Origin: Paramylibacter kogurei
GTDB taxonomy: Bacteria > Pseudomonadota > Alphaproteobacteria > Rhodobacterales > Rhodobacteraceae
Length of the DNA: 64,000 nt
Direction: 5' to 3'
Assembly: GCF_002742285.1 (NCBI RefSeq)
Contig: NZ_MDGM01000012.1
Location: forward strand, 248,001-312,000
Shown: piece by piece, positions 33,308-42,165 of the stretch
How the letters are laid out: the number at the start of each line of letters is the position of its first letter
Position numbering within the stretch: the stretch's first letter is position 1
Program-made: the position numbers and the translations under genes
The notes under the pieces: generated by a model
What the model was told of the DNA's origin: nothing
Database searches by the model: none
The model's input: only the letters and a program-made list of their open reading frames with translations

Positions 33308-35662
33308 ATGAACGAATGGGAAGAATCAGACGCATTTGAAGCCGCCGCGCAACCCAGCCTGTCGCAACAGGCGATGGGCATGCGCCCAACGCCCTATCTG
33401 GATGGGTTGAATCCCGCACAGCGCGATGCGGTGGAAACCTTGCAAGGGCCAGTGTTGATGTTGGCGGGTGCCGGCACGGGTAAAACCAAAGCGTTGACCA
33501 CGCGCATTGTGCATTTGATGAACACGGGCATGGCGCGCCCCAATGAAATTTTGGCGGTGACATTCACCAACAAGGCCGCACGCGAAATGAAAATGCGCGT
33601 GGGGGGGATGTTGGGCGAAATGGTCGAGGGCATGCCGTGGCTTGGCACGTTTCATTCGCTTTGTGTGAAAATCCTGCGCCGTCATGCGGAATTGGTGGGG
33701 TTGAAATCGAATTTCACCATTTTGGATACAGACGATCAGATCCGATTGATGAAACAATTGATCCGCGCCGAAGGGATTGACGAAAAACGCTGGCCGCCGC
33801 GATTATTGGCAGGGATGATTGACGGTTGGAAAAACCGTGCTTGGACGCCAGAACATGTCACCGCTGGCGAAGACGGTTTCGATGGCAAGGGGCAAAAATT
33901 ATACGCGCAATATCAGGCGCGATTGATCACGCTCAATGCCGTGGATTTTGGCGATTTGTTATTGCATGTGGTGATGATTTTTCAAAAACACGATGATATT
34001 TTGCGCCGCTATCAAAGCTGGTTCAAATATATCCTTGTGGACGAATACCAAGATACCAACGTGGCGCAATATATGTGGTTGCGCCTGTTGGCATCGGAAC
34101 ACAAAAACATCTGTTGCGTGGGCGATGATGATCAATCGATTTACGGTTGGCGCGGTGCAGAGGTGGGAAATATCCTGCGCTTTGAAAAAGATTTCGAGGG
34201 TGCCAAGGTTATTCGCCTTGAGCAAAATTATCGATCCACGCCTCATATTTTGGGCGCGGCATCGGGGGTGATTGCGGGCAATACCACGCGGCTTGGCAAA
34301 ACATTATGGACGGATCGCACAGATGGGGAAAAGGTTCGCCTGATCGGCCATTGGGATGGCGAAGAAGAGGCGCGCTGGATCGGCGAGGAAATCGAAAATT
34401 TCCAACGCGGTACGCGCGGGCTTGATGGCATTAGCCTTGATCATATGGCGATCCTTGTACGGGCATCCCATCAAATGCGCAGCTTTGAGGATCGGTTTTT
34501 AACCATTGGTTTGCCTTATCGCGTGATCGGTGGGCCACGGTTTTATGAGCGTTTGGAAATCCGCGATGCGATGGCGTATTTTCGCGTGGCGGTGTCACCC
34601 GATGATGGTTTGGCGTTTGAACGCATTGTGAATACGCCCAAACGTGGCATTGGTGACAAGGCACAGCAAACCATCAATCAGGTTGCGCGGGAAAATGGTG
34701 TGTCACTGTTAGAAGCATCGCGCATCTTGGTTGAACAGGGCGGGTTATCTGCCAAGGCACGCAAGGAACTTGGCGCGTTGGTTGATGGGTTTGATCGCTG
34801 GTCAAAGGCACTGCACGATGAAACCGTAAGCCATGTTGAATTGGCGCAAGTGATATTGGATGAATGTGGATACACCGCATTTTGGCAAAACGATAAAACA
34901 CCAGAGGCACCGGGGCGGTTGGAAAACCTCAAGGAATTGGTCAAAGCCTTGGAAGAATTTGAAAACCTGCAAGGGTTTTTGGAACATGTCAGCCTGATCA
35001 TGGAAAATGATGCCACGGACGCAACCGAAAAAGTGAGCATCATGACATTGCACGCCGCCAAAGGTTTGGAATTTCCCGTGGTGTTCCTGCCCGGATGGGA
35101 AGATGGGTTATTCCCATCGCAACGTTCAATGGATGAAGCGGGGCAAAAGGGTGTGGAGGAAGAACGCCGTCTGGCCTATGTTGGGATTACACGGGCAGAG
35201 GAACATTGCACCATTTCATTCGCGGCCAACCGACGTGTTTATGGCCAATGGCAATCACAAATGCCAAGCCGTTTTGTGGATGAATTACCCGCCAAACATG
35301 TTGAAGTTTTAACGCCACCGGGCCTGTATGGTGGGATGGGTGCCGGTGCTGGCAGCGAATACAGTTCGGGATTAACCGAACGGGTCTCAACCGCGGATGC
35401 CTATGCATCGCCCGGTTGGAAACGGATGCAGGAACGTACATCATCGCGCGGATTAAGCCAGCCCAAAAAGGCGAGCAATCTGGTGATTGACGCCAAGGTC
35501 GTGTCCAGTTTTGGCATTGGTGATCGTGTGCATCACGCGGCACTTGGATTTGGTGCGGTGATCGGGGTGGAGGGTGATAAGCTTTCGATCGTGTTTGAAA
35601 ATGGCGGTGCGAAAAAGGTTGTCGCCAGTTTCGTCACCGCGGCGGATGATGTGCCGTTTTAA
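33308..35662 (+). CDS. UvrD/PcrA-family ATP-dependent DNA helicase
   Basis: 784 residues, superfamily 1A. Walker A is LAGAGTGKTKAL, motif II is VDEYQDTN, motif III GDDDQSIYGWRGA, and MTLHAAKGLEFPVVFLPG with VGITRAEE gives motifs V-VI. The C-terminal tail includes a degenerate Tudor-like segment (GDRVHHAALGFGAVIGVEGDKL) common in PcrA. It unwinds DNA in mismatch and excision repair and clears recombinase filaments. Start chosen at MNEWEESDAF; an ATG two codons earlier is also possible and no clear ribosome site decides. Confidence 0.93.
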   Translation: MNEWEESDAFEAAAQPSLSQQAMGMRPTPYLDGLNPAQRDAVETLQGPVLMLAGAGTGKTKALTTRIVHLMNTGMARPNEILAVTFTNKAAREMKMRVGGMLGEMVEGMPWLGTFHSLCVKILRRHAELVGLKSNFTILDTDDQIRLMKQLIRAEGIDEKRWPPRLLAGMIDGWKNRAWTPEHVTAGEDGFDGKGQKLYAQYQARLITLNAVDFGDLLLHVVMIFQKHDDILRRYQSWFKYILVDEYQDTNVAQYMWLRLLASEHKNICCVGDDDQSIYGWRGAEVGNILRFEKDFEGAKVIRLEQNYRSTPHILGAASGVIAGNTTRLGKTLWTDRTDGEKVRLIGHWDGEEEARWIGEEIENFQRGTRGLDGISLDHMAILVRASHQMRSFEDRFLTIGLPYRVIGGPRFYERLEIRDAMAYFRVAVSPDDGLAFERIVNTPKRGIGDKAQQTINQVARENGVSLLEASRILVEQGGLSAKARKELGALVDGFDRWSKALHDETVSHVELAQVILDECGYTAFWQNDKTPEAPGRLENLKELVKALEEFENLQGFLEHVSLIMENDATDATEKVSIMTLHAAKGLEFPVVFLPGWEDGLFPSQRSMDEAGQKGVEEERRLAYVGITRAEEHCTISFAANRRVYGQWQSQMPSRFVDELPAKHVEVLTPPGLYGGMGAGAGSEYSSGLTERVSTADAYASPGWKRMQERTSSRGLSQPKKASNLVIDAKVVSSFGIGDRVHHAALGFGAVIGVEGDKLSIVFENGGAKKVVASFVTAADDVPF

Positions 35663-35726
35663 ATACTTTACCAGCGTTTCGTGACGTGTTTTGTTTTGGA
35701 TACCTCCAAAACGAAAGCAATTGATC

Positions 35727-36095
35727 ATGAACACAACAGAGCGCGGGCGCGCATTATCCGAAGAATTAAATCCAGGAATGGAAGATGCATTAAACGAACG
35801 ATACGGGCATTTGGTGCCCGGAATGGCCGAAGGCGTGGTTGATTTTGCCTATGGGCGCCAATACGCACGCGACGGGCTGGATTTGAAATCGCGTTATATC
35901 GCAACGATTGCGGCACTGACCGCGCTGGGTGGGCAGACCAAACCACAGCTAAAGGTGAATATCGCAGGTGGGCGCAAGGCGGGGTTAACCCAACAAGAAA
36001 TCGGTGAAGTGATTTGGCAGATGGCGCTGTATGGTGGGTTCCCTGCCGCGATCAATGGATTGAACGCAGCATTGGAAGTTTTCGAAGCAGAATAA
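35727..36095 (+). CDS. Carboxymuconolactone decarboxylase/AhpD-like family protein
   Basis: 122 residues, all-helical CMD fold. [44 protein letters not shown] is the conserved core. There is no CXXC pair, so it is not an AhpD-type thiol reductase; it is closer to the gamma-carboxymuconolactone decarboxylase-like group. Start at 35727; the upstream in-frame codons are not conserved-looking. No aromatic-degradation genes lie next to it, so the role is unknown. Confidence 0.8.
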   Translation: MNTTERGRALSEELNPGMEDALNERYGHLVPGMAEGVVDFAYGRQYARDGLDLKSRYIATIAALTALGGQTKPQLKVNIAGGRKAGLTQQEIGEVIWQMALYGGFPAAINGLNAALEVFEAE

Positions 36096-36097
36096 AA

Positions 36098-36136
36098 AAA
36101 CGGTGATGCACAAGGGAGGAGCGTGCATCACCGTTT
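36098..36136 (-). ncRNA. CcsR/cuckoo-like hairpin with terminator, 3' of the DUF1127 gene
   Basis: A perfect 14-pair stem (36098-36111 with 36123-36136) encloses, on the minus strand, an 11-base loop containing CTCCTCCC. On that strand the stem runs straight into seven T residues, making it a rho-independent terminator as well. It ends the DUF1127 transcript and matches the stem sequence AACGGTGATGC of one upstream hairpin. Similar RNAs in Rhodobacter sphaeroides are processed, stress-induced sRNAs; function here is inferred. Confidence 0.75.
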
Positions 36137-36217
36137 ATATGTTAAAGGTCGGCGTAATTGGGGACAACGCAGCAACCCTTACAATTCCTTGCCTAATTCA
36201 AGGCAATGAAAAATGTC

Positions 36218-36430
36218 TTAAGCGCCGTAAGCCGCTTCGTGTGCAATCGCACGGATTTGACCGCGGCCAATGCCCAGATCGCTTAGGTCGCGGTTTGACA
36301 GCTCTGCCAATTCTGCAACAGTGCGTGTGTAAACACGGTATTGAGCGTATGATTTTTTCAAGCCGTCGATTTTGTCTGCCAAGATGTTTAGCAATGATGG
36401 TTTAGACTGTGTTTGTGTTAGAAAAGCCAT
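36218..36430 (-). CDS. DUF1127 domain protein (CcaF1-like)
   Basis: 70 residues ending in the arginine-rich DUF1127 pattern TVAELAELSNRDLSDLGIGRGQIRAIAHEAAYG. In Rhodobacter sphaeroides the DUF1127 protein CcaF1 is an RNA-binding protein encoded with the CcsR sRNAs; this gene too is flanked on both sides by CCUCCUCCC-loop hairpins on its own strand. A small hairpin TTGCCT/AGGCAA follows the stop. GAAGGAAAACGAA precedes the ATG, giving a good ribosome site. Confidence 0.88.
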   Translation of the reverse strand: MAFLTQTQSKPSLLNILADKIDGLKKSYAQYRVYTRTVAELAELSNRDLSDLGIGRGQIRAIAHEAAYGA

Positions 36431-36557
36431 TTCGTTTTCCTTCGTTTGTGTTCCGTTAACGCTAACTTATGCGTTGCTAGCCATGAGGAGTAGGCATAGT
36501 TTTGCAATTCCGCTTTTCACTTTTTGCATAGCTAATATATTGTTCTTAAAACGAAAA

Positions 36558-36672
36558 AACGGCGATGCTCTGGGAGGAGGTAGAGCATCACCGTTCTTTT
36601 ATAAAGCGTCTCCATACGGGAGGAGGTGTATTTCAACGCTTCTATTTTCGGCGCCCGGGAGGAGGTGGGCGC
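36558..36672 (-). ncRNA. Cluster of three CcsR/cuckoo-like hairpins upstream of the DUF1127 gene
   Basis: Three successive hairpins expose the same ten-base loop, ACCTCCTCCC on the minus strand. They are 36651-36672 (six-pair GC stem), 36604-36641 (outer AAGCG/CGCTT and inner ATAC/GTAT stems) and 36558-36595 (14-pair stem with one G:U, followed on the minus strand by TTTTTTCGTTTT). The loop is anti-Shine-Dalgarno-blind (it is not SD-like) but can pair with GGGAGG-type ribosome sites. A fourth weak hairpin at 36671-36689 lies before them. Minus-strand orientation is set by the motif and the T tails. Confidence 0.75.
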
Positions 36673-36828
36673 GGAGTAGCTTTCGCCGCTCTTGTGATAA
36701 TATTTAGCGTATCATTATGATTTTTCTAGGGCTGAAATGTGCAAATCCGCTATGCGCTGAGCGCATGACCTAGCGTCACTTTATGCATTTGTGCAGCTTC
36801 TATGACCTATTTTAGCGAAATTGGCCAA

Positions 36829-37665
36829 TTATTGAGCAGGACAAGCATCGTCGGGTGTTTGTTCCTGTTCTGATTGCTGATTTGCATTGGGGCAAAATAA
36901 TTGTTTGCCTGCGACTCGCACATTACCAATGGCGGTTTGGCCGACATCGGAAATCAACCATTGCACGAATTGCATGGCTAATTCGGATTTCACATGGGGG
37001 AATCTGTCAGAATCAACCACCATCACACCATAGGGATTGCGCAAATCGCGATCCTGTTGCCAAATGATTCCCAAATCACCCTTGTTCCCAAACGAAAGCC
37101 AAGTCCCACGATCCGTGAGGGTAAATCCGTTAACGGCGCTGGCCATATTCAATGTGGCGCCCATGCCCGAGCCAATTTCACGATACCAATCGCCCGTGGG
37201 CATGGTTTGCGCATATTTTTCCCATAATTCGCGTTCGCGTTTATGTGTTCCACTGTCATCGCCGCGCGAAATAAAGATGTGATCGCCGGTATCCGCAAAA
37301 TAATTTAACAATTCATCCAATGATTTTGGCGCAAAGTCGATTTTGGGGCCAACAAGAATGAAATCATTATACATCACGTCAAAACGTTGTTTGGCATATC
37401 CATCTGCGACGAATGCATCCTCTGATGCGCGGTGGTGAACCAGTAACACATCTGCATCTCCGTTTTGGGCGATACGGATGGCCTGACCAGTGCCCACGGC
37501 CACCACGCGTACCTCTATCCCAGTTTGTGCGGTGAACTGGGGCAGGATTTGATCATAGAGCCCTGAATTTTGTGTTGAAGTGGTTGATGCCACGGTGATG
37601 AAATCGGCCAAGGCTGCGTTTGCGCTGGTGATGGCGATAAACACGGCGGCAATGAAAGGGCGCAT
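36829..37665 (-). CDS. tupA: Tungstate ABC transporter, periplasmic binding protein TupA
   Basis: 278 residues with a signal peptide (about 1-20, cut after ALA). The TTST motif at 28-31 (VASTTSTQNSGL) and GTGQAIRIAQNGDADVLLVHH are the oxyanion-binding signatures of TupA/WtpA-like tungstate binders. The C-terminal tail is Glu/Gln-rich and holds two cysteines, an unusual extension. It is the third gene of tupB–tupC–tupA, starting at the last base of the ATPase stop. Tungstate over molybdate is inferred from TTST. Confidence 0.88.
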   Translation of the reverse strand: MRPFIAAVFIAITSANAALADFITVASTTSTQNSGLYDQILPQFTAQTGIEVRVVAVGTGQAIRIAQNGDADVLLVHHRASEDAFVADGYAKQRFDVMYNDFILVGPKIDFAPKSLDELLNYFADTGDHIFISRGDDSGTHKRERELWEKYAQTMPTGDWYREIGSGMGATLNMASAVNGFTLTDRGTWLSFGNKGDLGIIWQQDRDLRNPYGVMVVDSDRFPHVKSELAMQFVQWLISDVGQTAIGNVRVAGKQLFCPNANQQSEQEQTPDDACPAQ

Positions 37666-38366
37666 TATATTTCTCCGTTCAGGTATCGTTTTGCCGCATC
37701 GGATCTGGTCATGCGGAAAAAATCCTCGGCGCTGGAATCTTCGCAAATTTTGCCTTGTTCCATGAAGATGACCTGATCCGCACAGCGTTGAGCCTGTGCG
37801 CGATCATGGGTGGCCCAGATGAACCCGACACCTGCGGATTTTACTGCGGTGACGATTGCTTCGAACTGTGCGGTTGCGCTGGGGTCCATGCTGGATGTGG
37901 GTTCGTCCATCATCACAACATTGGGCTCGTTGATCAATGCGCGGGCAAGGGCCATGCGCTGTGCTTCGCCACCTGATAATAATGCGGCGGGTTGATCGGC
38001 GCGATCACGCAGTTGCACCATTGCCAGCAATTCATCAACCCGTTCGGATTTTTGCGATGCTGACATATTGCTGGTGGCAAGTGCGAATGCCACGTTTTGC
38101 GCCACCGATCGGCGCATCAACACATTATTTTGAAAAATGAAACCACGGCTGCGGCGTGTTTCGCGCACATCTTGCCCATCAATTTCAACCCGCCCGTCGG
38201 TGGGGCGCAACATGCCATGGGCCAATTGCAAAAACAGCGATTTGCCAGCCCCATTATGACCCAACAATGCCGTCACGCCCGTTGCATCAAGCGTGATATT
38301 CAACGGCCCGACCAAGGATTGGCCATCCGCGTCATAGGTGGTTTTGTGAAATACGATCAACGTCAT
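37665..38366 (-). CDS. tupC: Tungstate ABC transporter, ATP-binding protein
   Basis: 233 residues with Walker A GHNGAGKS, signature LLSGGEAQRMALARAL, Walker B VVMMDEPTSSMDP and the H-loop WATHD. It powers uptake through the permease encoded upstream, whose stop overlaps this start by 4 bp. The binding-protein gene starts at this gene's last base. It is a minimal ATPase without a C-terminal regulatory (Mop) domain. Confidence 0.88.
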   Translation of the reverse strand: MTLIVFHKTTYDADGQSLVGPLNITLDATGVTALLGHNGAGKSLFLQLAHGMLRPTDGRVEIDGQDVRETRRSRGFIFQNNVLMRRSVAQNVAFALATSNMSASQKSERVDELLAMVQLRDRADQPAALLSGGEAQRMALARALINEPNVVMMDEPTSSMDPSATAQFEAIVTAVKSAGVGFIWATHDRAQAQRCADQVIFMEQGKICEDSSAEDFFRMTRSDAAKRYLNGEI

Positions 38367-39064
38367 TGGCGCGTGACCTGATAGCGCTGGCCAATGCGGG
38401 CAACGCCGTGCATGGCGGCGTTCACAATCAATGCAAGCAGAATTAAAACCAAGCCAAGCGCAAGGGCGAGTTCAAGATTTCCCTTTGAACTTTCAAGCGC
38501 GATGGTGGTGGTCATCACACGGGTTTGCCCGTTGATATTGCCGCCTACCAGAATAACCGCGCCGACCTCTGCCAAGGCGCGACCAAAACCGGCGAGCACG
38601 GCGGTGTAAATGGCAAATCTTGCATCCCAAATCATGGTGCGTAGGCGTAACATGGGTGGCACATCCAATGCGTTCATCAAATGGGAATAATCGCGTTTGA
38701 TGGGTTTCAATGCCTCAACCGTTAGCACCAAAACGATCGGGAAAATTAACATGGTTTGCGCAATGATCATCGCACTTGGCGTATAAAGAAGCCCCCATTC
38801 CCCAAGCGGCCCAGATCGCGATAACATCAGATAAACCAGCAGGCCCACCACAACAGGGGGCAGCGCCATAAAGGCCGATGCCACAACCATGATCGCGCGT
38901 TTGCCTGTGAAATCGTAATTTGTGAGCAATGCGCCAAACGGAATGGCCAAGCTGGATGCGATGAAAGTGGCGGTAAAGCTAACGCGAAGTGATAACAAAA
39001 CGATCTGTAATAAATCATGATCGCCGCTGAAAATCAGCTGAATGGATTTTGAAATCACGTCCAT
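38363..39064 (-). CDS. tupB: Tungstate ABC transporter, permease
   Basis: 233 residues with five to six membrane spans (LLSLRVSFTATFIASSLAIPFGALL and later segments) and the cytoplasmic EAA-like loop around EALKPIKRDYSHLMNALDVPP. The family is CysTWA-like permeases. It is the first gene of the operon. The 90-bp gap to the divergent mrp gene holds no recognisable molybdenum/tungsten riboswitch. Tungsten or molybdenum uptake would serve the molybdopterin enzymes such as the one at 1.6-3.9 kb. Confidence 0.87.
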   Translation of the reverse strand: MDVISKSIQLIFSGDHDLLQIVLLSLRVSFTATFIASSLAIPFGALLTNYDFTGKRAIMVVASAFMALPPVVVGLLVYLMLSRSGPLGEWGLLYTPSAMIIAQTMLIFPIVLVLTVEALKPIKRDYSHLMNALDVPPMLRLRTMIWDARFAIYTAVLAGFGRALAEVGAVILVGGNINGQTRVMTTTIALESSKGNLELALALGLVLILLALIVNAAMHGVARIGQRYQVTRQ

Positions 39065-39154
39065 TTAATTAAAGTTTGCTTTCTGCTTGCCCTTTCTTTC
39101 TATTTGGCCAATTTAGTGGTCGCAGTCTAGGGCAATGTGAAAAAAGGTATACTT

Positions 39155-40216
39155 ATGTCGATCAACAAACAGGCCGTTTTGGAACAGTTGGAAACGGTAC
39201 ACCTGCCAGATGGGAAAAACATTGTTGCACTGGACATGGTGCGTGCGATTACGATTGATGGCAATGATGTACGGTTTGTGATCGAGGTTTCTGCCGAGGA
39301 TGGCCCGCGTATGGAACCTGTGCGCGCCGCCGCGCAACAAGTGGTTGAAGGAATTGAAGGCATTGAAAAAGTGTCTGTAATCCTGACATCCCCATCTGCG
39401 CCAAAGGCACCGCCAAGTTTGAAAATTGGTGGTCATCCAAAACCGGCTGCAGATTCACAATCCATTCCAGGTGTTGATCGCATCTTAGCAATTGCATCGG
39501 GCAAAGGGGGCGTTGGTAAATCCACCGTTTCATCCAATCTGGCGGTGGCGCTGGCCAAACAGGGGCGGCGCGTTGGGTTGTTGGATGCCGACATCCACGG
39601 GCCAAGCCAGCCGCGCATGATGGGGGTCAGCAAACGCCCTGCATCGCCCGATGGTAAAACCATCATTCCGCTGCAAGCGCATGGCGTGACCATGATGTCG
39701 CTGGGGTTAATGCTGGACGAAGATCAAGCCGTGATTTGGCGCGGGCCGATGTTGATGGGCGCGTTGCAACAAATGTTGGGACAGGTTGAATGGGGTGAAC
39801 TTGATGTTTTGATTATTGATCTGCCACCGGGCACGGGGGATGTGCAATTAACATTGGCGCAAAAATCCAAGGTGACGGGCGCGGTGATCGTATCCACGCC
39901 CCAAGACGTGGCATTATTGGATGCGCGCAAGGCGATGAACATGTTCAATCAGTTGAAAACGCCCATCGTTGGCATGATTGAAAACATGTCGCATTATGTA
40001 TGCCCCGATTGCGGGAAAGAGGCACATATTTTCGGTCATGGCGGCGCACGCGCCGAGGCGGAAAAACAAAATTTGCCATTTTTGGGTGAAATCCCACTGG
40101 ATCTGGAAATTCGCCTTGCAGGTGATGGTGGCACACCAATTGCCGCAACGGATAATCCGATTGCAGATGCCTATGCCAAGATCGCCAAAGGATTGATCGA
40201 CGCGGATATGGCATAA
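39155..40216 (+). CDS. apbC: Mrp/NBP35 (ApbC) iron–sulfur cluster carrier ATPase
   Basis: 353 residues. An N-terminal DUF59/MIP18-like domain (about 1-85) is followed by a deviant Walker A ([15 protein letters not shown]), [25 protein letters not shown] and the C-terminal CPDCG that binds the transferred [4Fe-4S] cluster. It delivers Fe-S clusters to apoproteins. I start at 39155; the in-frame GTG at 39137 lies within the likely ribosome site. A terminator follows the stop. Confidence 0.93.
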   Translation: MSINKQAVLEQLETVHLPDGKNIVALDMVRAITIDGNDVRFVIEVSAEDGPRMEPVRAAAQQVVEGIEGIEKVSVILTSPSAPKAPPSLKIGGHPKPAADSQSIPGVDRILAIASGKGGVGKSTVSSNLAVALAKQGRRVGLLDADIHGPSQPRMMGVSKRPASPDGKTIIPLQAHGVTMMSLGLMLDEDQAVIWRGPMLMGALQQMLGQVEWGELDVLIIDLPPGTGDVQLTLAQKSKVTGAVIVSTPQDVALLDARKAMNMFNQLKTPIVGMIENMSHYVCPDCGKEAHIFGHGGARAEAEKQNLPFLGEIPLDLEIRLAGDGGTPIAATDNPIADAYAKIAKGLIDADMA

Positions 40217-40264
40217 CGCCAGTCACAGATTGGTATATGCCTTTCATTGATATTTTAACAGATT

Positions 40265-40297
40265 GATGCGGTTTTCTTGTGGATAACCGCATCTTTT
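40265..40297 (+). terminator. Terminator after apbC
   Basis: GATGCGGTT (40265-40273) and AACCGCATC (40285-40293) pair perfectly and are followed by TTTT. Confidence 0.75.
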
Positions 40298-40358
40298 CTG
40301 TGGGTAAACCAAACCTTGCCCAAGTTTTTCCTTTACTTACATACGTTTTGCGCACACC

Positions 40359-40421
40359 ATATCTAGTAAGGGGATCAATCAGAAACCCCGATACCTAGCA
40401 AGGCGCCCTATACCTAGGGGG
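40359..40421 (+). repeat. Imperfect direct repeats upstream of the YbjN gene
   Basis: ATATCTAGTAAGG (40359-40371), ATACCTAGCAAGG (40391-40403) and TATACCTAGGGGG (40410-40422) share ATAYCTAG, the last containing the palindrome CCTAGG. They occupy the probable promoter region and could be regulator sites. Function is unknown. Confidence 0.4.
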
Positions 40422-40457
40422 TTTTGCCCTTAAAGCCGAATTAAAAGGGGACAGGGC

Positions 40458-40961
40458 ATGGCAGCGACAGAGCAGTATTTCGAAACCACAGATATTCACC
40501 CGATTGATATCGTTGAAAACCTCGCAGAAAGCCGCGATTGGGATTTTGATCGCGTTGGCGAAGATCAAATCGCACTGACCGTCGAAGGATCATGGCGTAG
40601 CTATACATTAACGCTTGCTTGGTCTGGGTTTGATGAAACCTTGCGGTTGGTCTGCACATTTGAAATGGAACCGCCCGCCGATAAAATGGCGGAGTTGTAT
40701 GAGGTTTTGAACCTGACCAATGATCGTTTGTGGACAGGTAGTTTTTCAATGTGGAACGAAGAACGCATTATGATTTATCGCTATGGTTTGACACTGACGG
40801 GGGGTGCGATTGCGCTGCCAGATCAGATTGATCAGATGATGCACAATGCGGTTTTGGCCTGTGAGAAATTTTACCCCGCTTTCCAATTGGTCTGCTGGGG
40901 CGACCAGTCTCCAGCAGAATCCATGAACGTCGCCATTTCCGAGGCTTACGGGCGCGCATAA
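40458..40961 (+). CDS. YbjN domain-containing protein
   Basis: 167 residues with the YbjN/type III chaperone-like alpha/beta fold (WDFDRVGEDQIALTVEGSWRSYTLTLAW, then ELYEVLNLTNDRLWTGSFSMW). AAAGGGGA precedes the ATG. YbjN homologues affect motility and stress responses in enterobacteria, but the role in Alphaproteobacteria is unknown. It lies directly upstream of proC with a 41-bp gap, the same order as in other roseobacters. Confidence 0.85.
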   Translation: MAATEQYFETTDIHPIDIVENLAESRDWDFDRVGEDQIALTVEGSWRSYTLTLAWSGFDETLRLVCTFEMEPPADKMAELYEVLNLTNDRLWTGSFSMWNEERIMIYRYGLTLTGGAIALPDQIDQMMHNAVLACEKFYPAFQLVCWGDQSPAESMNVAISEAYGRA

Positions 40962-41002
40962 TCCGTGTTATTCCAAACCAGTGAATCGACTGGGATGGAA
41001 AA

Positions 41003-41827
41003 ATGACATTATCACGCGTGAATGAAAACGGTCTGGTTTTGCTGGGCTGTGGCAAGATGGGTTCGGCCATGTTGCAAGGCTGGCTGGCACAAGGTTTAAA
41101 CGCGAACAGTGTCACCGTGATCGACCCGCATCCATCCCAATGGGTGCAAGGATTGGTGCAACAGGGGTTGCATCTGAATGAACCACTTCCAACAACTCCT
41201 GCGATTTGCATCATTGCTGTGAAACCCCAAATGATGGGCGATGCGTTGCCTGCGTTGCGTGCACTTGGCAATGGAACAACTGTGTTTTTATCCATTGCGG
41301 CGGGCACATCAATTGGCGCATTTGCAGATGCGCTTGGCGATCAATCCCCGATTATTCGCGCCATGCCCAACACACCTGCGGCGGTGGGACAGGGCATTAC
41401 CGCATTGATCGGAAACGCCCATATCAATGATGCAGATATGCAAATGGGCGAAGCATTGCTGAGCGCGGTTGGCCAAACCGTGCGTTTAGCATCAGAGGAT
41501 CAAATGGATGCGGTGACGGCTGTGTCGGGTTCTGGCCCTGCCTATGTTTTTCATCTGATTGAAACATTGGCCGCGGCGGGTGTGGCGCAAGGCTTGCCCA
41601 AAGATATGGCATTGCAATTGGCCAAGGCAACGGTGGCTGGTGCTGGGGCATTGGCACAAGCGGCGGACGAAGATCCAACGCAACTGCGCATTAACGTCAC
41701 ATCGCCCAACGGCACCACAGCGGCGGCGCTAGAGGTCTTGATGAATGAAACCGATGGGTTTCCAGCCCTGCTAAACCGCGCCGTCACCGCCGCCGCAGAT
41801 CGTAGCCGTGAATTAGGAAAAGAATAA
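41003..41827 (+). CDS. proC: Pyrroline-5-carboxylate reductase
   Basis: 274 residues. The NADP-binding GCGKMGSAM is at the N-terminus, and the signature VTAVSGSGPAYVFHLIE plus the C-terminal LRINVTSPNGTTAAALEVL complete it. It reduces pyrroline-5-carboxylate to proline. The stop and the next gene's start share one base (TAATG), and the following two genes are similarly coupled. Confidence 0.95.
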   Translation: MTLSRVNENGLVLLGCGKMGSAMLQGWLAQGLNANSVTVIDPHPSQWVQGLVQQGLHLNEPLPTTPAICIIAVKPQMMGDALPALRALGNGTTVFLSIAAGTSIGAFADALGDQSPIIRAMPNTPAAVGQGITALIGNAHINDADMQMGEALLSAVGQTVRLASEDQMDAVTAVSGSGPAYVFHLIETLAAAGVAQGLPKDMALQLAKATVAGAGALAQAADEDPTQLRINVTSPNGTTAAALEVLMNETDGFPALLNRAVTAAADRSRELGKE

Positions 41828-42165
41828 TGGACGAAATAAGTTTTGACGATTTCATGCGCGTTGATGTGCGTGTTGGCACAATAACCCGAGCCGAACCATT
41901 CCCAGAGGCACGCAAACCCGCGATCAAACTATGGATCGATTTTGGTGGCGAAATTGGCGAAAAGAAATCATCGGCACAGATTACCAAACATTACACACCC
42001 GAAACCCTGATCGGGCGCCAAGTGATGGCGGTGGTGAATTTTCCGCCACGCCAAATCGGCCCTGTGATGTCAGAGGTTCTGGTTTTGGGCCTGCCTGACG
42101 GGGACAAGGAAATCGTATTGTTGGCCCCTGATATGGTGGTGCCCGATGGTGGGCGGATGCATTAA
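41827..42165 (+). CDS. CsaA-like tRNA-binding domain protein
   Basis: 112 residues, a free-standing OB-fold of the tRNA-binding class (FMRVDVRVGTITRAEPFPEARKPAIKLWIDFG and the QVMAVVNFPPRQIGP loop). Bacillus CsaA is an export chaperone; the fold binds tRNA in synthetases. It is coupled to proC and to the dehydrogenase gene by one-base TAATG overlaps. Confidence 0.88.
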   Translation: MDEISFDDFMRVDVRVGTITRAEPFPEARKPAIKLWIDFGGEIGEKKSSAQITKHYTPETLIGRQVMAVVNFPPRQIGPVMSEVLVLGLPDGDKEIVLLAPDMVVPDGGRMH

